This document shows positions 1-14,174 of a DNA stretch of 64,000 nt, piece after piece. Below the pieces are notes generated by a model that saw only the letters and a program-made list of their open reading frames with translations, did no database searches and was not told the DNA's origin. Every line of letters begins with the position of its first letter. The first letter of the stretch is position 1. Both the position numbers and the translations under genes were made by a program. This stretch comes from Oasisia sp. SBJ-2009 (lineage: Eukaryota; Annelida; Polychaeta; Sabellida; Siboglinidae): NCBI GenBank assembly GCA_964017155.1, contig OZ024861.1:34780324-34844323 (forward strand). The letters run 5' to 3'.

Positions 1-1263
1 GCCAAATGGAATGGCTGTTAACATTATGCGCATTTAACCATTTTACAATGCAGTTAATTACATGGTAGCTGTTTACTAAGATCAGGTCTTGCTGGCTCTG
101 TGTCAAGCAATCTTGGCAGGTTTTTTGTAGGAATACAGAATGGGGAGAAACATGTCACATATTAGAATAAGTGATATATTAATTGTTTTTTTTAATATTA
201 AAATATTGCTAAACAGTTAATTATCGTGTTTGTATGTTCATGATCTTTTGTGGTAAATACAAGTTACTTTAAGTAAACAGTTTGAAAAATAACAGGATAT
301 GGTTAAATGCAGATTTAAATAAAAATCTAAGGGTAACATTTGAAAAATCATGACGACAACAAAACACTTAATAAATAACAGGATACAACAGTTAAATACA
401 AACAAATTAAAAACCTATGCAGCAAAATATTTAATAAAGTATTAGAAAGAAAATCACAGTAGACAACAAAGAGTAAAATAAGTAGTAAAATAAACAGACA
501 ACCTGGGTCTGTGTGATATTCATATCATTCTGAGAATTGTGTGAGTTCTTACTACCGTCCAGTCAGAGTATGATAATGACTAATTGACAGCGTCCACCCC
601 CCTGGCTGCAGATTAGCCGTCAAGTGGGTTCACGGGTGCACAGTTTGAGTCACACTATATACTCAGTATCTGACACAGATAAAACACCTGCTTAGCAGGA
701 AGTGACTGATCCCTGAGTCGCTGGCAATGTTTATTTGTATAAGTCAGAAAGAACCCTAGTAGTTGACAGATGTGGGTGGGGGTCGGTGGGGGGTCCACAG
801 GTGAGGGGAATCAGGCCTTTGATATGAAATTAATGTGAAGGATACTAGGGCCATTAATAGGACATGTTGCTACAATACTATGTTATGGAAGGGTGTCCCA
901 TGATGTAGGGGCTAGTTTGTTTACAGGGGTATAGTCCACGTTTATTGGTTTCAAAGAATTCATGGATCAGGGTTCTTAACACGAAGGACACTGGCTACTT
1001 CTAGTAATTTGATTTATGTAGCCACAATACAATGGCAGGATGTCACAGAGGGTGCAGGTACATTGTGCTAAAGGAGCGATGTCCACCATTGTTTGTTTAT
1101 GTGAAATACTGATGAATATATAGGAAAGCCCCATAATTTACCATTTCTGAAAATAGCAATAATTTTATATGTCCTTTAGCTGTTTTTTTAAGGAAGTATA
1201 ACATTTTAATTACCATAGTTAATTACCTCAACATACCTCATGACTTTTGAACTCTCCTTGCAG
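1..1263 (+). other. Runx intron (3' part), no gene seen
   Basis: AT-rich intronic sequence upstream of the first visible Runx exon. I see no exon, RNA gene or clear repeat family in it. The preceding exon, probably the end of the Runt domain, must lie further upstream. Confidence 0.7.
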
Positions 1264-1458
1264 AGCTGCGAGCAGATGACCGTCAGCTTCCTCTACGGCC
1301 AAGTCCACTGGACATGCACACAATTCGCCACCCACTGCGCGAACATCGCTTCTCCGCACTGGGAGAGCTCCAACAGCTTCGCAGGACTACCCAGCATGCA
1401 CCTGAAGTGTGCATACCTCCGTCACTGAAAACGACAGACACAAGCATCTTCAGAGACG
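1264..1458 (+). CDS. Runx: Runx exon with post-Runt-domain conserved segment
   Basis: The exon follows ...ccttgcag and ends before gtaagt. The first two bases complete a codon begun in an upstream exon outside the window. The reading frame includes PLREHRFSALGELQQLRRTT, the recognisable link to RUNX proteins. The two other forward frames here stay open but have no family resemblance. Confidence 0.9.
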
Positions 1459-4400
1459 GTAAGTGTCACGTGATCATGTGTAGCCTGTCATGTTGTTCCC
1501 TGTTTGTGATTGTTAGGGACTCTCTGCCATTCATTCATTCAAACGTTCCAAAATATCATACTTACAACTCAACGGTCTAATTTTTACTCATTTTATTTAT
1601 CATAAATTATTTGATTAAATTATATTAATTTATCTTGACCTATTTAACATATCTTACAAGAGTACTAGTGCCATTAACATAAGTTTAACATTATTTAATT
1701 TTTTTGCTATTTAATTCCCAATTTCCTTTAATAGTGTTCAAACTTTAGTAAAGTCTGGCTAAGTTAAATGTATCATGAATAGTGTATGAGATTCACATTT
1801 TTTTCAAACCTTTATCAAAATTGGCAGTTTACAAATCAGCCACATTATAAATGCTCTCTAATAATGCTACAATGTATGCATGGCATACAGATTTGCTGTC
1901 TTTTATCAAGCCAGCATGGCTGGCATGGAACATTCAGTATTGAGTGTACTACCACTGTCTAACAGTAACATGTGGTGCTGACATTTTGAGGAGGTTGTAC
2001 TAACCGGAAATAAAAACTGAGCCTAACAGGATTTGCCCTAATAGTCATCCTTGGGTACGTACAAAAAATGGGGTAGTCCACTGGTAACAGCTTCATTGCT
2101 GGCTGAATCATAGCGCAGTCATAGGAAGGCTGACATGGTTCTCGGGACCATATGAGTGTAATAGCTGGTTACACTGCAGCACAATGAGAACTACTTATAA
2201 AACTACCTTTAGTAAAGTTTCCAATTTGCATAAATAGTGCGTTAAAGACTGCTTGCTGCCCAAACTTTCTGACATTTCATGCCGGGTTTGTAACAGGCAC
2301 GTTTAGTTTTTACAGCCGCAACGTAAACCTGAAATGCAAAATCAATTTACCCGATTTGACAAGGCCGATCTTCATGCGTGTTTTTTACCTGAAACTGTAA
2401 TTACTTTGTCGCCAGATTCTGTGGTGATATCTGAATGGGAAGACACAGTTCTAGGTCAGACGGGGATGAGACTAATGACATAGTTGAGATGATCTGGTTT
2501 CAGTATTGATGAGGGTAAATGAAGTGCCAGATGGCTATGGTGATGCTCCCAGTGATTACCTGTGTCTGTGGTCTACCGTGCGTGTCAGCCCAGCGCTGCT
2601 CATCTAAAATTGATGTTCCTTTAAAAACTATGTTTGAATGCCACAGATGTGTGAGACAGGTGTCATCAAATAGCTTCCCAAAGTTTCTAGATTAAATTTA
2701 TTATCTATATGAGCATAACACCAAATATGAAATCAAACAATTCTTGATTGCTTTGTAAAATGGTATTAATTGTTTCAATGTGGCAACATAGAAGAGTTAG
2801 CATTTTCATGGTAAGAATGCAGTAAAAAAGAATTAAATTACTCAGTTTCATACAACAATAAATATGGCTGCTTCCAATATATAAAGGGACAGGCCCTTCA
2901 AAGCACACTCTGTGTATGAATTGGCTTTGCATTCCGTCTAACGTTAGCTACGCTACAATGACACAATGACTAAGGCGTTTTGAGGCTGCATGGGTAGGAA
3001 GACTTTTTATATGTGTCATACATGTTCTGTATATAGAATTCGGTTCTGGTTCAGTCAGTACTTTTTCTTAGTAGACGACAACTTAGAAGCAGGAATGCAT
3101 AAGCTGGTGGTAGCCTTCATACTGTGTTGGTTTAAGCTACAGCACCTTTGTTGATGCAAAGATGAAACAGCAACATTTGTCTGTCTGTTTGTCCTCCTTA
3201 TTGGGGGAACTTAACCCTTAGAATGACAGAATACTCTTTTATTCTTGCTGAATTGAATTTTGATGACTTTCTAGGTAATTAATAGTTATGTATTCTTCTT
3301 ATACGCTGTAGTTAATTACGCATAAGTTGAAATAGTTTATACTTAAAATAAATGAGGTTAATTTTAGCACTGTTTTATCCTATATATGTATACTTTGTAG
3401 ATTCCCATTTTCATATAAAACACTGGATTTCTAAGGAATTGGAAACACAATTTATTATCGTTAATAACTTATTAAACTTGAAATAATCAGAGTTTACACC
3501 CTGTCATAACTAAGCACGTGCCACAGACACTGTCACAAATTGAGTCAACTAGAGAGTGTGGGCCATGTTGACAGTGGTGCCGCATTGACAGCAGTGCCAC
3601 ACTGACAGGCGGTGCCGGTGCCGGTGCCTGTCTGTCAGGGTGGTCTCTCCTTTCATGTGATCAGTGACCATCTGACTTCCTGTCGATGACACATGTATTC
3701 AAGCCTATCTCATGGCCATCGCGACATGAGCAGTAATACAAATCAGCAAGCAATCTAAATAATATGTCGCAGCCTGCTGCTAAGGCGCTCTTCTCTAGTG
3801 CCAGTTTGAAAATTGTAGATCTATGGCCCCATTGATTTTGGCAGTATTTATTTGTGTAGGGCTCATGTGAAAATATGAAACATTTTCAACATATTTCGAA
3901 TAACATACTCAAAAGAAAGGATTAAGTATTTTATGGATTTAGTCAGTTTTGAATGTTTTCATGTGATTTAGGCAGTATTTATTTTTGTTAGTGATTTTTT
4001 TAAATATGAAAAATTTTCAGCATATTTCCAGATGTGGTGTTTCATGAAATAGTATTGGTATGGAATTGTTTTGATAATAAACCTGCTATATCAAAACCTA
4101 AAAATGGCAGAAAATGCTCCATGGGCATCCATTTTTTTTTTATACATTTTTGGAAGTAACATTACAATGTGGGCGGTTTATAACTGATGTGCTGGTGATA
4201 TGTCACAAATGTGGGTGTGTGTGTACATAAATGTGACATGTCATTGACTGTGTCAGTCATGTCACAAATGTGGGTGATAGTACATAAATGTGACATGTTA
4301 TTCACCGTGCCAGGCAGATGTCATAAATGTGGGTGGTGTTCATACAGAAATGTGACATGTCATTGACTGTGTCATGTATGTCACAGGTGTGGCAGTTTGC

Positions 4401-7400
4401 ACATCTGTGGCCATATACATCACACAAGTGGGAATTAGTACATTATAAACATGACATATTATTGTGTCGGGGGCAGTGTCATTATGTTGGTTGTGTCGGG
4501 GTTGTGTCATTGCGTCGAGTGATGGTGTCACTATATCGGGGGCATGTCATTGTGTCGGGGGTGGCCTAGTGTTGTCAGTGGTGGTGTCATGTGTGAGTGC
4601 AAGTGACTCTAGTCACTGAGAGCCCCTCTTATGACAGCCCATATGGGGTGACTGGACAACACAGCCGTGTGTTGTGTAGGGAGGGATGCAGGTAAACTGA
4701 GAGGGTTGTAGTGTTGCGGTCGGCACGTGATAACGCTGGCAATAGTCTCACACACTCACTCCGCAACCTGTTCTTGTCAAACCAGCACGCAACCGCCATT
4801 GTCCCTCCGTTGGCCAAACTGTAGTGTGCATTTCACGTTTTGATTATGCGTAATATTTTTTACTAACAACGTACTCGCATTGACTTTTAGCGGGCCGGTT
4901 CATATGCAAACAGCAACACAATCTCGGTCATGATTTTACATAATCCATGCGGCATAACACTGTTTGTGTTCATGATCTGTTTTCATATAGATAAATTGGT
5001 AATTATACGGTTTCTGAAATAGTATATAGAGCTATTATATTTGAACTAATCAATGTAAACTATTACTCTAAAAATTAAGCTTCTAGACACATGTTCATGT
5101 CATCCAATTTGGACCAGTTTAAAACACACCCACTCAGTAATAGGAACACCATAAACATTTATAGTTATATTTTATGGAGAACAGATAGTTGTATATGGAA
5201 TTGTCTGTGTTTGGGTGGTTAATGGATAATTAATAATAAATCAAATACTTCTAAGTAATATTCATTGAAATGTTCAGCACTAAAGCAGCAGTTTCATTAC
5301 ACTTATAATATTAAGACATAACTTGAAATGTTATTTGCACACATTTAGTATCACTGTGGTATGCGTGTGGACAGGTAAAAAACGTGCTGCATTAGGTTAA
5401 GAATGTAGTAGTGCCACTTGAGACTGGAGCAAACAAACACCTGTGTAGTGTGGAGGCTACCTGCCTTTGTGTGCGCGAGAAGACTGTAATTATGAGGCAT
5501 TGAATAGCCGCACTAATTCAACAGGAGCGGAGTGATTGAATTTTGATTGAGCCGCTGTTGTCACCCAGTGCAAAACTCCAATCTTGTCACAGCGATCGCT
5601 CGCAATGACAGACCAATATAATGCAGGCTGATTTGTACAGATAAGAGATGCCCCACCGACTTACGTAGTAGTTGTGACAAAAAGTATCAACTTAATTAAT
5701 ACGTGTACACGCGGCCCTTCCTTGAACGCGGTGCACTGATTGTGTTTGCCTAGGAACATCAAACAGATTGTAGATAAATCTCGGCATTTTGAAGTTATCT
5801 GTGTTCATACACCGAGCATGTGTACGTAATCATAAACAGAATAATTGATCAATCCGACGACAGTTATTACATTGACTTCCTTCAAAGTTGAGCATTATTA
5901 ATATCACAATGGGAGGCCCATTTTAATTATCATTTGCATGAACTGATAGTAAACTTTACTTCAAATCAGTTATTGCAGTAACGTGTAGTTTGATACTGAA
6001 ACTAGTTCTCATGTTGTCTGGTTGTTTTTTAGATTTCTACGGGGCACCAGGACCAATGATGGGTACCCAGGGACAATGGGAGACTGGCTATCAGACGGGA
6101 AGCTACTCCCTAGGACTAGAACCAAGTGGAGGGGCACATCACCGCCTCCCCGCCCTACACCCCCAGCAAGAACCCTCGCTGTACCAGGAAGGTCAGTCGC
6201 GTTTCATTTTCCTTTGTTCTTACATGGTCAGTGTGGATGAATGTGTGTTTGTAGTAAGTGAAAGTGAAAGTTGCTGATTCAGTAATATTTGTATATGAGT
6301 CAAGACTGATTTGCAGAATCAGTGGATGATATTACCACCAGGGACAATGGTAGTCCCTAGACACCACATGCACCACAAATACCAGCGCCACAACACCACA
6401 AACCCACAGAAGTGAGCAGTCTTCAGAGACTATAAATACTAGCACCACAAGAACATAACACCCCATACACCACAAATACGAGCACCACAGCACCACAAAC
6501 ATGCACACACACACAGGATCCACAAGTACAACACCACAGACACCATAAATACCAAAGAAACCACAAACAATACAACGGCCTACAATTCACGGCATACGCC
6601 ACAACATACACCTTTGATGTGCAATCACAGCTCTTGTATATGGCCACGCACTCAATACAACATCAGATATGAATCTGTCTTACTAGCGGCAGGTATTTGG
6701 TGCCTCTTACTGGCACCAGAGGGCACTAATAGGACAGCCAGGTGTGTTTGGCAGTCACACTTGGGGTTATTAACTACACTTGCCTGAGGTCATACATAGT
6801 TCACCCTCTGGCTTTTTTCTGGGTCAATTTATGTATTTTCAATAAGTTTCAATGCTGCATGGTTGACCTGTATCTTCCATGGAAATGATTAAATAAGATT
6901 TAATTCTCTGTCTCGTATCAGTGTCAGTTGTAGTCGACACAGGATATGTACTGTGTGTTTAGTGACTCATACATTAACACTAAAAACGGCCCTATCTGTA
7001 GCTAACACAAGAGGTTTATTTGTATAATTTATGTGATCTTTTACTTCCGTTAGATTAGTGACACATAATCATCACTTTCTAACGCTATACTACAGGCAGT
7101 CAAACCAGTTGTGTTCAATTGCATTAAACCATATACGATGATGTGTATATAATTATACACTACGCGTACATTACTCTTGTTGCAACAAGTTAGTCATTTA
7201 CACATGAGTAACTTAAGACCCTATATTCAGGGCTCCCACCCTGCTGATAATTCCCACCCCAGAATAACCCCCACCAACCCGTGACTATTTCTGCCCTAGG
7301 CCCTAGTGCTTACATCAGCTCATTGGCAGTGACCTGATATTTGTCATATGCACCCACTGACACCTCATGGCCATATTGACACTGACCTACTGACCTGATA

Positions 7401-9622
7401 TTAGCCGTGCGCACCCAGTGACTCTTGTGGCTCTAATAACACTGCTTTGTTTACAGTGCAGTTTGTATTAGTAATACTTCTGTTAATATATGGTTTATGT
7501 AAGTAGTGAAGGTTTAGTGAAATGAAGCCTAGGATAAAGGCTTAGTCACGGTTGTATGCTTTTAGTGATGTAAGTAATATATTATCTGTATACCCGACGA
7601 TATAAATTATTTACATAATTCATCCATCAGTGTCAGTGATATTTAGTGTTCCTAATTAATTGTTTTATATCATTATAATGGGTTTTTGTTTACACAAAAC
7701 AATGTAAAATATTACAGCTTGTGATTGATATAAGTATGAATGATTATGTACATTGGAAATAATTGACAGCATTTCAATTATTATAGTTATCAAGTAATAC
7801 TGACCAGTTTATAAATTACCATAAATTACCCAAATAACATCCTTGTCAATTCCAATATCCTACTCAGGATGTTTGCTCTTGCTGGAATAATTTTGTGATG
7901 TCAGTATATCAAACACATGTATGCTATCTTTTTCCAATTAATAGTTTGAAATATGTTCTACAATTTACTAGCATTACCTTACAATTATTTAATAAGTATA
8001 ATAATAATAATATGAAGAATATAATGATAATAATGTGAAATGTAATTAAATACAACCAAATACTACTGGAACTGAATCCATGGCCCAGCAGAAGGCTGGT
8101 AAGCCCTGGATGTTTTTCCAAGAAGTGACGACCTGTTGCCAGGCCACGGCCAGGGAAGACGGGAGCTACGGTTGCCTGTGACACAGAAAAACACATCTAT
8201 TATTTACACTATCTCATAAAATCAGCCATTTGATTGTGAGGTCGCTTCCGCACAGCAAGACTGTCTCAATGGGAGACATTACATAAAACTACATGTTCGG
8301 TTTAGTGTTCGCATTAAAATATTTTGTGTGGGATCATTCCATTTTATCCTTGAGCCATTGGACATGTCTGCTTGTGCAAATCTGTCTGCATAGAAAAAAT
8401 CACTTATTTTCGATTGTTTATAAATCAAGTAAGAAAATCAGAGTTTGTTGTAATTTGATCACACATGACAAAATTGTGGGTGTCATATTTGTGTGAAGGA
8501 GTTGTGCCTGAGATTTTCACAATATCAAATTACCATGAAAATACACCAATGCCTACCAACACTGAATAATATTCCCATGGAAAATAACACAACAAAGAAC
8601 ATTAAATGACATCTTATATTTGAGAGCATGTAACAAAACCACATATTAATTTTACCTAAAGCCTCCCCAAATATAGGTTTCAGATAAAATGTGTAGTTTT
8701 GATCATGCTGTAATCTTGAATATATCTGTTTCACTGTACTGATTTGAAAGACGACTCATTCCACACTCTGACCGTTTCGTTCTTTCTTACAGCGAGTCGT
8801 CATCACACACCGCCACGCAGCGAATGTTCACTCGTCACAGAGCCTCGTTCTGGCATGAGCGAGTTAAAGCCGGTGTTGCCTACGACAGGCCTACTCCCAA
8901 GTCAACAGTCACTCAAGACGGAACTCAAGCTCGGAATGGACGTCTCACAGATGACGCCACTAGAGTCACAACGCACTGACCTGATGGGACTCGTGCCGAC
9001 CCCGCTGTCTGGTGGGCTACCTGGTGGTGACCTGCAGCGTCGGGTCGCGGCGTGCGAGGCGAGACTGGTGTCTGGGGATCCTCACTCGATCGACTCAAAC
9101 ATTATGTTGCCTCGTTACCAGGGAGTGTCAGAACTTCGTTTCCCGCCCGACCCCCGGCTACCCCCCTCACCCTCCTCATTCCCACCCTACCCAGGGTGCA
9201 CCTCTCATTCCAACATGGTCATCCTTGAGCAGAGCCGCGCCCTCTCCACCCTCTCGCTCCCCGTCTCCCGCAGCACCTACCCCATCATCTCACCCCACAA
9301 CCTTCTCGGCTCACCCCCAAACACTGCACCCTCGTATCTCAACCCCACCCCCAGCGCCACCCTCCCTAGTTCCTTCCTCTACCCCCACTTGTGTTCCTCC
9401 CAGGCCACGGGGCAGTACTCGCCCTACGAGGGGCGAAGTCTCGATTTCCTCAACCCCTCGAGACTGGCATCGCCGGCGCCACCTGCTGGCACGTATTTAC
9501 AACAACCCGGACTGCACGACCCGAAAGAGGACGAAAAACCTAGGGAGCAGCAATTATTTGGCCTTCACACACCGGAACCGCACGACGGCGGCGATCAGGG
9601 GTCAGTGTGGCGGCCATATTGA
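1264..9622 (+). CDS. Runx: Runx (Runt-related) transcription factor, C-terminal three exons (5' partial)
   Basis: The CDS is join(1264..1458, 6033..6191, 8793..9622). Both introns are GT-AG and both junctions split a codon after its first base. RUNX proteins are DNA-binding partners of CBF-beta that activate or repress lineage genes. The Runt domain is not in the window and must be encoded upstream. The first exon carries FSALGELQQLRRTT, like the post-Runt SELEQLRRT segment of vertebrate RUNX. The second has aromatic spacing (GQWETGYQTGSYSLG) like the vertebrate WSYDQSYQYLG stretch. The third contains SFPPYPG, like the RUNX PY motif that binds WW-domain proteins, and ends exactly in VWRPY-stop, the Groucho/TLE recruiting pentapeptide. 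About 393 residues are encoded here. Proline- and serine-rich composition is normal for this region. The family call is secure. Which vertebrate paralogue it is closest to cannot be asked, since invertebrates usually have one Runx. Confidence 0.93.
1459..6032 (+). other. Runx intron with no internal gene
   Basis: A 4.6-kb intron. Apart from the minisatellite at 4190-4400 and the TGTGTCGGGG-type short repeats at about 4455-4600, I see no exon-like or RNA-like segment. The open frames here are short and unconserved in appearance. Confidence 0.65.
4190..4400. repeat. Minisatellite, about 3-4 copies of a 60-66 bp unit
   Basis: The unit contains TGTCACAAATGTGGGTG, then ACATAAATGTGACATGTCATT and GACTGTGTCA. 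It recurs from about 4190, 4255, 4315 and 4375 with small length differences. It sits inside a Runx intron. Confidence 0.75.
6033..6191 (+). CDS. Runx: Runx middle exon (aromatic/Gly/Pro-rich)
   Basis: The acceptor is tttttag and the donor is gtcagt. One base carried from the previous exon makes the first codon Asp (DFYGAPGPMMG). The segment resembles the Trp/Tyr-rich part of the vertebrate RUNX transactivation region. It ends QEPSLYQEG. Confidence 0.87.
6192..8792 (+). other. Runx intron
   Basis: A 2.6-kb intron. The stretch 6355-6605 is a degenerate tandem repeat of CACCACAAATACCAGCACCA-like units, which also produces the long spurious reading frames on the opposite strand. The rest is AT-rich with no recognisable feature. 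Confidence 0.6.
8793..9622 (+). CDS. Runx: Runx terminal exon ending in VWRPY
   Basis: The acceptor is ttcttacag. The exon encodes 276 residues and the stop is TGA at 9620-9622. The PY-type motif SFPPYPG lies about a third of the way in. The last five residues, VWRPY, are the hallmark of RUNX proteins. The exon is clearly richer in C and CpG than the flanking introns, as expected of coding DNA here. Confidence 0.94.
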
Positions 9623-10628
9623 CTGCCAAGACGTGTTTACGGACACTGGCCACGCTTAGAGTGACCGACAGCCATATTGGAGGGTCGACTGTCATGTTGT
9701 GGCATGCTAGTGGTAAATGTGACGTGATCGCGCTCGATTCTGTGTCTGTTTTGCATAATAAGTGGGCTGTGACGTGACCTGACGCTGTTGAACCAAGTCT
9801 CTGTGATTGAGACGGTCCAGTGAAAATGTACAATTCACAGGTGCTGATTGAAAAGGGGTTATTACCCTCGGTTCTGCTGATGTATGCCGTAATGATGTCA
9901 TGTGATGCTGTAGCTTCATTGTCGTATGCCACGTGACAGTAGATGCATGTTGCGTCATGTGATAGCGTACTGTGTCATGTGATATCAGCTGACACGTGGT
10001 CATGTGTGTGCCATGTGCTAGTACCCAAGGTCGTCCGTCAGCCATCGTCCTGTCCTACTCGACTCATCATCCATCTGTCACAGAAAGTGACGTGTGTTTG
10101 CAAGTATTCACAGAGCTACTCTGGCCGGGCGGGCGCGTGGCCAGCCACAGGAATGCGGGCATTTCCTCTGGCTCTTTCACAGTCACACATTCCCAGAAGC
10201 AGCTCCGCTAGCACAGGATGACTAAGATGTTGTATAGCTGTTGATTGTGCCATAACCTTGCTGTTGTCTTGTCTGTGCACAAGGCCAAATCTGCTCCTCC
10301 ACGTGTGTCATATTTATGGACTGGCTCAGACAGCTAATACATGCCATATTGTTATAAATGTCTATGTTTATCGACAGGAGCATGTCATACACCAAAGCCA
10401 CGTACAATGCAAATTAAGTTTACATGTTTTGTGCTGCTATCCAGTTGATAGTGGTGGAGGTAGAAGTGTTTTGCAGCTAGATGCATTATACATCAAACCA
10501 GTTCATACTGGTAATGGTTTATCTATCCATCACTTAGCAACATCCAATGGAAAGCATAACTTATCTCAAAACAAAAAAATATAAAATGGGATATAAAGCA
10601 TTTTGCGATTAGACATATTTCCATGTAA

Positions 10629-10729
10629 ATATATATATATAATATATATATGCATATATATTTATATATATATATATATATACATGTGTTATATATATAC
10701 ATATTTAATATATATATATATATATATAC
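10629..10729. repeat. AT dinucleotide microsatellite, interrupted
   Basis: Runs of (TA)n broken by short GC-containing words. Confidence 0.9.
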
Positions 10730-12579
10730 AGGTGTACACACACTTAAAAAGTGTGTCACAAACTGTGGAATGAAAACGTTTTTTTAGAGAAAGATTTATG
10801 GCAGCAAATGTCGTCTGAACTTTGGAACATCTATTTTTCTACTGCTTCTTTGACTATGATGTGGGTGGCTTAGACGTGCACGCACGTGTCACCCACGTGA
10901 CTTGCTGATGACATATTTCAAATTGTAATCGTTGCTAACATTGACTGGGTAAATAAGTAGCCAAAGCACACACAGTTGTGTAGTTGTTGGAAATAGCCGA
11001 CTGAAGGTTGTCTTTGAGAGGAGCGCCTCCATCAAGTGTTCTGTGTCCATTGTGGACAGGTTTTTAGAATGAGGATTGTTCAAGTTTTTTGTGTCGCATC
11101 AAATGTCGTCATAACATGATAGAATGTGGCAAGTTACTTTAAATGTTCCCCAACCTGACGGAGTGTCTGATTGTTGGTAACTTATTATTATGTTTTATGT
11201 GTGAGATACTGTTTACAAATTGTCTTGTATACTGCTGTTTTGAAAATATAGATTTTACATTGTACTTATTTATTCGTGTGCTAAATTTCGTTGTTATTCA
11301 GTGCCCGATATGCCAGACATACACACGCATACACTTACACACACATCATTGTCTTGAAGGGTACATCGTGTGTACATATCAAGTCACTCACTTCAGTTGG
11401 TCGTACAACATAACTAATCAAGTCACTCAAAGTGTACACCATATAACTCAAATCACTCATTGAAGGGTCCATCATAGTTTTCTCAAGTCACTCAATTAAA
11501 GAATCCCCCTAAATTTCCTGCACCATTAATGGAAGGGTCCACTGTAGATAGCCCAACTGACAATTGAAGAGTACACCATTCAGTGCTAGGATACAAGTGA
11601 CATGTCACTTCATACAAGGATATACCTGGTATATAAACCAGTCACAAACTGCCTACAGGACTGACCCAACATACACCAGACCACAGACTGGCAGAATACA
11701 CATACCAGGTAGTTATTCTTCTATAGCTGGATACACCTGGAACATTTTGATTCAAAATGATTGAAATCTGAAAAGTGCTAGAGTCATAAGCACATACATG
11801 GTTTGTTTGCTGAAGCATAAATTGCACACAAAGACACCTAGAAGACACACCACATACAGACTATACTATAAGGTGGACATTGTTGATGAAGGAAATAATT
11901 ATTAACAGCCTTGAATTAAAAAACATGCAGCAACATGGACAACATCTAAATAATTATTCACATACAATAAGTGTTACAGGCTTAGTACAGGATTTAACTT
12001 GATCAGAATTATAAGGTCAGTTGCTTATTGTGCACTCAACTCTATTTTATAAAATAAATGATCACTAACATGTTCAGACTTTGGTTTACAAAAAATGACC
12101 AAACTGCACAAGTAGGATCACTGATAGGTTCAGATAGAACATTTTTATTTAATCATAAATTAAGTAGACCCATTTGCAATAAAACCAATTTGTCTAAATA
12201 TAATTTTAAGAACCAGACCACAGTGGAATATATTATTATCCAGTAATATTCTTACAGCCTACTCCATTCCAGAGCAGGCTCAAGGCGCTACTCCAAATAG
12301 CATCACTTCATCCCTCCTCCGTGTAAATTGTTATTTTTGCATTAATATACAAGATTATTATTAAGGTCACAAAGGTAGTCTACAGTCGACACTCCCACAC
12401 ACATTACAGGAGACACCACTCACACAGCACGGGTCATTCACCTGCTTCACTACACAGGCACATTGTGGCAGAACACAAAAAATACTGGCAACACGCGACG
12501 TTTGGGCATGTTGAGGCATTGCACTAGAGACTGTTTCCACAAAGCCAAACTTCAGACTATTAAATCTACTTGGTAGATC

Positions 12580-12880
12580 TACTTGCCCTTACAACAAAGA
12601 GCCAATGGTATACCACTGATTTTCATTGGTTACCATTCAGTATCATTCAGCACCATTGGACCATTCAATGATATTTCAGCAGGACTCGGTGGTACTCTCA
12701 ATGGTCATTTAAAATACCATTCAATACTACTAAACAGTACAAAGAATCCAAAATATCATTCAAAAAAACATTCAGATACCATTCAAATACCCTTGGCCAT
12801 AATACCCATTAAGACCATTCAAGTACCATTCAAATGCAATTCAAAAATCAATGGTATTTGAATGGTATTTTTGGTAAGGG
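12580..12880. repeat. Degenerate short tandem repeat of ACCATTCAA-type words
   Basis: Words such as ACCATTCA and ATACCATTCAAATACC recur many times. They end in the inverse form TTGAATGGTATTT, so the segment could fold. The reading frame running through it is repeat-derived. Confidence 0.6.
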
Positions 12881-13309
12881 TGGTGGCATGTTTATGACTG
12901 ACCAACAGTATTAGGCTGTCGTCACGCTGTAGAATCAACATTCAATCAATGCAATGTCGATTTGACAACGGTTGACTGAAGAAATAATTTAGAGGACGAT
13001 TGGGAGTAATTTAAATGTTTATCGACACCAACTTTATAAGTCCCATCATGGTTGTTTTTTCTGACTGATGCAACAGTTTTACTGCCGCACCTGGGGCGAC
13101 TCAGTCAATCCTTAGTCACCTTCACTCATACCAAGTCATTCTGCCACTGATTCTGTGAATGTAGAGTTCACCGATTCATTTCCACCGTGACTATTAGATC
13201 ATTGTTGACCCAACTCTTTGAACTTGTGTTAGATTTAGAAGGATATTTTTAAGTTGTGTCTAGTTCCTCAGGAACTACCCTAGTAGACACATCTGTTGTA
13301 GTTGTAATG

Positions 13310-13440
13310 GGGGGGGGTGTAACTGAGGGTGGTGGTCATGCTGAAGGGGGTGGGGCTATGCTGCAAGGGGTGGGGTCATGCTGAAGGGGGTGGGGCCATG
13401 CTTAATGGGGTGGGGGCCATACTGAAGGGGGTGGGGTCAA
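13310..13440. repeat. G-rich minisatellite, about 20-22 bp unit, six or so copies
   Basis: The units resemble GGGGGTGGGGCCATGCTGAA with variation. The + strand is strongly G-run rich and preceded by a run of eight G at about 13310. Confidence 0.85.
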
Positions 13441-14174
13441 GTTGGTAGTCTGTAAGTGCAGTGACTGGTCAATCCAAACTAAAAGCATAGGGTTACTAAG
13501 CTGTATGCTTATGTTACAATGACTCTGAGGTATACTGAATATAGCTGTTTTACACAGGTGCACCTGTTGTACCATATATGTATATAACACCTACTAAAAA
13601 AAATTCTTAATACAGTCCACAAAGAAATATCTAATATTACCAAAACAAAACATCATTAAATTAAATATGAGTTAGCTATAATCATAATACAAAGTATATA
13701 TTAATGTAACTATACATGTAACTGTAATTTGCTGAAGTCGATATACTGTAACTCAAATTTATTTAATATTTTTATCAGACTAAATGCAAACAAAGCATAG
13801 CCTCTTTTAGTGTACTTTGTAATAATAAATAATATAATTTTATTTTGATGTCAAATCCATGACTATACTGCCTAGTAAAATTAGTTTACATAAAATAATA
13901 AACAATAATAAAATAATCTGCTGTAAAATATGTTTAAAAACTATAAAAAAAATGTTTGTTATAGTGAAATATACTTCACTATGATCGACATCATAGCATC
14001 TTCAACAGTTAAAGTGGTACTTCAGTCTAGAAAACAAGTTAACACAGAATAATGTTTATATCTTAGTTATCTCTTATTTACCTCCTTGTCTATGAAACAG
14101 CATAGTTAGGCACAACTTAACAATACAATCCTCCTCAAAAATACAAACGAATAAAAATGGCAAATTGTTTCATA

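Noticed and set aside
9012..9659. 215-codon second frame over the Runx last exon
   Set aside because: Shadow of the GC-rich Runx coding exon; the other frame ends in VWRPY.
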